A stretch of DNA of 64,000 nt from Hybos culiciformis (taxonomy: Eukaryota > Arthropoda > Insecta > Diptera > Hybotidae): positions 26,627,090 to 26,691,089 of the forward strand of contig OZ023274.1 of the NCBI GenBank assembly GCA_964007475.1, read 5' to 3'. Position numbers and translations under genes: made by a program. This document shows, piece by piece, positions 58,968 to 64,000 of the stretch (the first letter of the stretch is position 1; each line of letters begins with the position of its first letter). The notes below the pieces were generated by a model. That model was not told where the DNA came from. It was given only the letters and a program-made list of their open reading frames with translations, and did not search any database.

Positions 58968-59135
58968 AAATATTATAATTCTATGGATTGCTTAGCTATA
59001 AGAAGACAGCTATGCTGTCAAACATGTATTTTTGTTACCTTTATTTTTGTACTATACCTAAAATTTAAATAAAGAATTATTACTGTTTCAACAACCAACG
59101 GAGTACATTTAATCATTTCTGTAGCGGTCACAACA
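58968..59135 (+). repeat. 5' LTR of the gypsy element
   Basis: 168 bp from AAATATTATAATTC to GGTCACAACA. It contains the palindrome GACAGCTATGCTGTC and an AATAAAG polyadenylation signal. Confidence 0.85.
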
Positions 59136-59264
59136 ATTATTGGCGACGAAGATAAATTGGAAAATATTTTTTTTTTAAATTAATTTTAAATAAATTAAAT
59201 TGGAAAAAAAAATTTAATTTGGAGTAAATTAAAGAAAATTAGGTGAATTTTCAACAGATTCAAG

Positions 59265-60025
59265 ATGACAACATATTATCAGACTCCGTTTACAATCGAG
59301 CAGTTTGATAAAAATAAAATAAGATGGAGTCGCTGGATTGAGCGTCTGGAAACATCTTTTGAAATGTTTGAAATTGAGGAAAATAAACAGTTAAATTGTT
59401 TCCTCCATTTTGTTGGTTCAGAAACATACGATGTAATTTGTGACAAGGTGTCACCGCAAAAACTAAAAGAGAAGACTTATGCGGAAATTGTTGCCCTGCT
59501 GGAAGCACATTTTAACCCAACACCATTGGAAATTGTGGAAAATTTCAAATTTCATCTAAGAAAACAGCGGGAAGGTGAAAGCGCGGGAGATTTTCTGGTA
59601 AGCGATTGGCAGCAACGTGCAATTTTGGTGAGTACCTGAATACTGCTTTAAGAAATCAATTTGTCTTCGGGTTAAAAAGTAAGCAAATACAGAATCGATG
59701 CTTAGAAAAGAAAAATTTAGATCTTGTCTTGGCGGAAGATATTGCCAAAAGTATGGAGCTTACTGAGGCAGGTGGTGTTTTATTAAATAGTAAAACGGAT
59801 GACGTCACAGTAAATAAAATTACATCAGCTAAAAAGAAAAATAAATTTAATAAAAAACCGGTACATTTTAATAAAAATTCTCAAGAAGAGAATAATGCTA
59901 AACCGGGAGGAAATACATCTTGTTATAGGTGTGGAGGTTCACATTTTAGTAATAATTGCAAATTTAAAGATACGGCTTGCTCATTTTGTAAAAAAATAGG
60001 TCATTTAAGACGAGTTTCAAATTAA
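59265..60025 (+). pseudogene. gypsy gag (capsid and nucleocapsid), frameshifted
   Basis: The ATG at 59265 opens a capsid-like segment (WSRWIERLETSFEMF, AEIVALLEAHFNPTPLEI, REGESAGDFL). The frame breaks at about 59600-59625 and continues in another frame (CNFGEYLNTALRNQFVFGLK) to zinc knuckles (CYRCGG...C and CSFCKKIGH) at the end. Gag packages the RNA. The pol frame becomes open at 59992, inside the A7 run 59990-59996, which could be a frameshift site of the natural gag-pol junction. Confidence 0.8.
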
Positions 60026-60120
60026 AAAATGTTAAAGAAAATTCTGAAAATAAAAACAACGCAAACTCCATTAATGCAGAAAATGTAGAGCACATAAATA
60101 ACGTTAGTTTTTTAAAAAAT

Positions 60121-62115
60121 GTGAATGACGAATTAAAAGTAATTATTTTTTTAAACGATAGGAAAATAAATTTCGAAATAGATACTGGGTGTCGGTTAAC
60201 ACTAATCAGTGTAAATGATTTCGGAAAATTTATTCCAAATGTAAAAATAGAAGAAACAAATATTGTACTTAAAAGCTATACTGGAAACAATTTAAAAGTA
60301 TTAGGATTTTGTAATGTAAATGTAAAATATTTAGGGAAAAATTTTAAATTAAAAATATTTATTTGTGATTCAAATAAAAATCCTTTAGTCGGTAGACAAT
60401 GGATTAAAGATTTAAATATAAATTTAAATGAACTTGCTGGAATATATGTAAATAAAATTTTTCAAAATAATTTAAATGATAATAACATTGTTATGGAACT
60501 TAAAAAGAAATATCCAAAAATTTTTTCGAACAGTCCGGGTAAAATACCAAATTCACAAATTAAGCTTCATCTAAAAAGCAATACAGTACTAATTTTTAAA
60601 AAACATAGGCAGGTACCATTCGCGATTCGAGAATTGGTGGAAAAAGAGTTGTTTAGCATGGTAGATCAGGGCTTATTAGAAAAAGTTGACTCAAGTGACT
60701 GGGCTACACCAATAGTCCCGGTACGGAAAACAGACAATAAAATAAGACTTTGTGGAGACTATAAGACTACAATAAATAATTTTTTAGTTGTTGACGAACA
60801 TCCTCTTCCGACTATTGAGGAGTTATTTTCTTCTATGAGTGGGGGAGTGAAGTTTTCTAAAATAGATTTAACAAAAGCATATTTACAATTAGAAATAGAT
60901 CCTGAATCTAGAAATTATTTAACTCTTAGTACACATAAGGGTTTGTTCAGACCTACACGGTTAATGTACGGAATATCTTCTGCACCTGCGGTGTGGCAAA
61001 GATTTATGGAGACATTGTTAGGTGACATTCCCGGGGTGACGGTATTCATAGATGACATAAAAATAACTGGTCCAAGTGATGAGGCACATGTGGTAAGATT
61101 AAATGAAGTTCTAAAAAGACTCAATGAAAAAAATATGAGAATAAATGAAAGTAAATGCGACTTTTTTAGAGAGAAAATAGAATATTGTGGATACGAGATA
61201 GATTCGAAAGGAATCCATAAAACTAAAAGTAAAATCACGGCTATCAAAAACATGCCAGCTCCGGGAAACAGGGATGAAGTTAGGGCTTATGTCGGGCTAG
61301 TAAATTATTATGGTAGATTTTTTGAGAATTTAAGCACCATATTATACCCAATAAATAATTTATTAAAAGAGGATGTGGTTTTTAAGTGGGATAACAAATG
61401 CAAATTGGCATTTGAAAAAATAAAATCAGAAATGCAATCTGACAAATTTCTTGCTCACTACAATCCTAAACTGCCTTTATATTTAGCAACAGATGCATCT
61501 CCCTATGGATTGGGGGCAGTGTTGAGCCATAAATATTCGGATGGTACAGAGCGAGCAGTAATGTACGCATCTCAAACACTTTCTCTAAGACAACAAAAAT
61601 ATAGTCACATAGACAAAGAAGCTTACGCTATAATTTTCGGTATCAAAAAATTTTATCAATTTGTATACGGGAGGCGTTTTACGTTAGTTACTGATAATAA
61701 ACCACTTTCTCAAATACTATCTCCAAAGAAAGGAATACCTTTGTTATCTGCAACTAGGATGCAACACTACGCGATTTACCTTCAAGCTTTTGACTATGAC
61801 ATAATGTTTCGGAAAAATCCTGAACATGGAAATGCGGACGGATTTTCTAGATTACCGGAAAAATGTGAAACCGAATTTGAAATGGATGAAGTGGATGTAT
61901 TGGAAATTAATAATATTAATACATTACCACTTACGGTTGAGGAGCTAGGGAAAGCTACTTTAAATGAGTCTAGTTTGCGAACATTAATGCAAGGCTTAAG
62001 ATCAGGTAGAATTGTGGAACCTAAATTCAGATTTGGTATAGATCAAACTGAATTCTCTTTAGAACAAAATTGTCTTATGAGAGGCATGAAAGTTTATATA
62101 GTCCCGTCATTGTGA
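60121..62115 (+). CDS. gypsy pol: protease, reverse transcriptase, RNase H
   Basis: A 664-codon open frame (open from 59992 without an ATG, so expressed as a gag-pol fusion). Protease active site IDTGCRLTLIS near residue 20. Reverse transcriptase RLCGDYKTTINNF, FSKIDLTKAYLQLEI, YGISSAPAVWQRFM and catalytic VFIDDIKI near residues 320-325, with Ile-Asp-Asp in the usual xDD position. RNase H YLATDASPYGLGAVLS and VTDNKPLSQIL. The frame ends at TGA 62113-62115 immediately before the integrase, whose sequence continues in the same frame, so the stop is a lesion rather than the natural end. Confidence 0.9.
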   Translation: MNDELKVIIFLNDRKINFEIDTGCRLTLISVNDFGKFIPNVKIEETNIVLKSYTGNNLKVLGFCNVNVKYLGKNFKLKIFICDSNKNPLVGRQWIKDLNINLNELAGIYVNKIFQNNLNDNNIVMELKKKYPKIFSNSPGKIPNSQIKLHLKSNTVLIFKKHRQVPFAIRELVEKELFSMVDQGLLEKVDSSDWATPIVPVRKTDNKIRLCGDYKTTINNFLVVDEHPLPTIEELFSSMSGGVKFSKIDLTKAYLQLEIDPESRNYLTLSTHKGLFRPTRLMYGISSAPAVWQRFMETLLGDIPGVTVFIDDIKITGPSDEAHVVRLNEVLKRLNEKNMRINESKCDFFREKIEYCGYEIDSKGIHKTKSKITAIKNMPAPGNRDEVRAYVGLVNYYGRFFENLSTILYPINNLLKEDVVFKWDNKCKLAFEKIKSEMQSDKFLAHYNPKLPLYLATDASPYGLGAVLSHKYSDGTERAVMYASQTLSLRQQKYSHIDKEAYAIIFGIKKFYQFVYGRRFTLVTDNKPLSQILSPKKGIPLLSATRMQHYAIYLQAFDYDIMFRKNPEHGNADGFSRLPEKCETEFEMDEVDVLEINNINTLPLTVEELGKATLNESSLRTLMQGLRSGRIVEPKFRFGIDQTEFSLEQNCLMRGMKVYIVPSL

Positions 62116-63391
62116 AGTAGAGTTCTTGATGAGCTACATTCTTCTCATTTTGGTGTTACCAGAATGAAATCATTAGCTCGGAATTATTGCTGGTGGGAGC
62201 GAATAGATAAAGATATTGAAGAATTAGTAAGCAATTGCAATAACTGTCAAGGAGCTCGATCGAATCCGGTTAAAGTACCAATACATATATGGGAACCCTC
62301 AGATGCACCGTTCCAAAGAGTACATATTGATTTTGCAGGTCCCTTTTACGGTAAATTATTTTTTATCTTGGTAGATTCATTTACAAAATGGCCAGAAATT
62401 TATGTAGTACCAAATATAACGGCAGATACAACAATTCGAGTTTGTCGAGAAATTTTTAGTAGATTTGGAATTCCTTCAGTATTAGTCAGCGATTTTGGAA
62501 CACAGTTGACAGGTAAAACTTTTCAAGATTTTCTGAGTTTAAATGGCATTGTCCATAAAAAAAGGTGCTCCTTACCATCCTTCAACGAACGGACAAGCTG
62601 AACGTTATTTGCAAACAATTAAACAAAAATTAAAAACTTTAAAAATAGATAGCTTAAACACAGAAAAACTTGTTTGTCAAATTTTAATGGATTATCGGAA
62701 AATGATTCATCCAGCTACAGGCAAATCTCCAGCTATGTTAATGTTAGGAAGGGACATTAGATCAAGATTAGATTTAATGATTCCTGAAAAAACTAATAGA
62801 AATAATATAATTAGGGAAAATGTACGATGTTGCGAAGTAGGAGATAGGGTAGCGGTTCGAGAATATTTATATAAAAACATTAAATGGAGGTTCGGTAAAA
62901 TAAAGGAAAGAGTAGGAAGTCTTCATTACTTAATTGAATTAGATGACAATCGAATTTTTAAACGTCATATTGATCAAATACGTAAGATAGGTGATAACGT
63001 TGAAAATAAATACAAAAATTTAAATAACCGAAGAAAAAATATTTTTTTAGAGGGTGAAAATAATGACTCTCCTATTTCAAATGTTACACCAAGAACTATA
63101 CCCGGCATGAGACAAACTTTAGAAATAAATCCTAAATATGACCCAAATGTGACACTAACAAAACCAGACATGACTGTTCCAAATTATTTAAATGGAAATA
63201 CACAAAATGAAAAGATTCCAAATAATTTGAATAAAAATAATATAAATGAAAATATCCAAAGTAATAATAATAATTGTCAAAAAGAAAATGAAATTGAAAA
63301 TAAAATCAACATAAAAGATAATGTAAATGTTGATATAACTTCTAGAAGATCCACTAGAATTAGGAAAGCCCCAACTAGGTTGGATTTATAA
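62116..63391 (+). pseudogene. gypsy integrase, split by a homopolymer frameshift
   Basis: The first part (62116-62601) has an HHCC zinc-binding region (HSSHFG ... CNNC) and catalytic Asp residues in HIDFAGP and VSDFGTQLT. The frame shifts at the A7 run 62557-62563; the catalytic Glu (HPSTNGQAER) lies in the second frame (62543-63391). A GPY/F-like C-terminal module follows (NIKWRFGKIKERVGSLHYLI, KRHIDQIR), then an Asn-rich tail. No chromodomain. Confidence 0.85.
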
Positions 63392-63433
63392 AATAATATT
63401 TGGATTAGAAACAAATAATTTTAAGGGGGGAAG

Positions 63434-63601
63434 AAATATTATAATTCTATGGATTGCTTAGCTATAAGAAGACAGCTATGCTGTCAAACATGTATTTTTG
63501 TTACCTTTATTTTTGTACTATACCTAAAATTGAAATAAAGAATGATTACTGTTTCAACAACCAACGGAGTACATTTAATCATTTCTGTAGCGGTCACAAC
63601 A
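63434..63601 (+). repeat. 3' LTR of the gypsy element
   Basis: 168 bp, two differences from the 5' LTR (TTTAAATAAAG against TTGAAATAAAG, and GAATTATTAC against GAATGATTAC). Preceded by the purine tract at about 63424-63433. Confidence 0.85.
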
Positions 63602-63819
63602 GTCATATTGTAATTTTCAAATAAAAAAGCAAACAACACAATAAATAAGAAAAAATCAAAATGAAAAAATTTAAATAATTTGTATTTGTTTATTTATTTA
63701 TTTTTCATAACTATAGTAACAAATATGTCATTGTCGCTGGTATTGTGTTTATTCCAGCGATATATCTGTCGCTAGTAGCTGTCGCTGTATCTTGTAGCCC
63801 GAATTGTGTTTAGACCTTA

Positions 63820-64000
63820 AGAAAACTATGAAAAAAAAAAAATCAAAACATAGAAAATGAATTATTATTCTCAATTAAGTATCATCAAAATTATTAAGTT
63901 GATTGAAGCAATAATTGACTACTTAAAAAATATTTTCTTCAATAAGATTTTTTATAATTTAGTTTTAAATTTAGATAATAAAACAACCAAAAAATGTTAT
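63820..64000. other. Right edge, no feature recognised
   Basis: AT-rich sequence without recognisable features. Confidence 0.4.

Larger units (their letters stand above)
58968..63601 (+). mobile_element. Ty3/gypsy LTR retrotransposon, nearly full length, about 4.63 kb
   Basis: Two 168-bp LTRs enclose gag, then protease, reverse transcriptase, RNase H and integrase in gypsy order, with no env. A TTGGCGACGAAGAT primer-binding region follows the 5' LTR and a purine tract AAGGGGGGAAG precedes the 3' LTR. No clear target-site duplication. The LTRs differ at two positions only, implying recent insertion, yet the frames carry a gag frameshift, a TGA and a homopolymer frameshift. Confidence 0.9.
58771..63819. 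mobile_element. TIR element hosting the gypsy insertion
   Basis: TATAAACACAATTGGGGATA-CAAGCTAC at the left and GTAGCCCGAATTGTGTTTAGACC at the right are inverted. Without the LTR retrotransposon the element is about 400 bp. CGCTGG/CCAGCG and TGTCGCTAGTAGC motifs fill its right half. The match is imperfect and no target duplication is clear. Confidence 0.55.

Overview
This window is eukaryotic nuclear DNA, most likely from an insect. It is very AT-rich. It has GT-AG introns from about 60 bp to over 9 kb, and a mobile-element load typical of arthropods: pogo/Tigger, hAT, Tc1/mariner-type, MULE-like, Jockey-type LINE, Ty3/gypsy and many foldback MITEs. The insect order cannot be fixed from the sequence alone.

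The main host gene is on the minus strand, about 45.86 to 15.59 kb. I assembled it from 13 exons whose phases all match. It encodes a roughly 936-residue protein of the CASC1/DNAI7 (IC97) family, an axonemal dynein-associated protein of motile cilia and sperm flagella. Its coding sequence is only about 2.8 kb; the other roughly 27 kb is intron filled with nested transposons. One intron has an AT rather than a GT donor and another has a choice of GC or GT donor.

At the left edge, 3-1715 (+) is the 3' part of a Tigger/pogo-type DDE transposase gene with two short introns and a C-terminal PHD finger. At 3.9-5.8 kb (+) is a chromodomain gene: one chromodomain split by an intron, a charged linker holding three repeated chromodomain-like first strands, and a complete C-terminal chromodomain.

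From 6.6 to 15.5 kb is a repeat landscape: degenerate tandem units, 12-bp minisatellites, and a foldback/minisatellite block that was duplicated and then hit by a 1,975-bp TA-target transposon. Inside the host gene's introns are a nest up to four insertions deep (24.8-28.8 kb), a 9-bp-TSD element with subterminal repeats (34.7-35.8 kb), an 8-bp-TSD MITE (36.0-36.3 kb), and duplicated modules carrying tRNA-like Pol III boxes in opposite orientations (39.6-42.2 kb).

Upstream of the host gene are a roughly 90-bp satellite (46.4-46.8 kb), a 5'-truncated LINE with an open reverse transcriptase frame (48.1-50.2 kb, minus), and an unusual element (50.7-55.3 kb). That element has 15-bp arrays, 12 copies of a 12-bp motif in two clusters, and a decayed TE-like gene between the clusters. 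A 1.6-kb hAT-type element splits one of its arrays. Next come a MULE-type pseudogene (56.4-57.2 kb), a 75-bp satellite, and a nearly full-length Ty3/gypsy retrotransposon (58.97-63.60 kb) whose LTRs differ at only two positions but whose reading frames carry several breaks.
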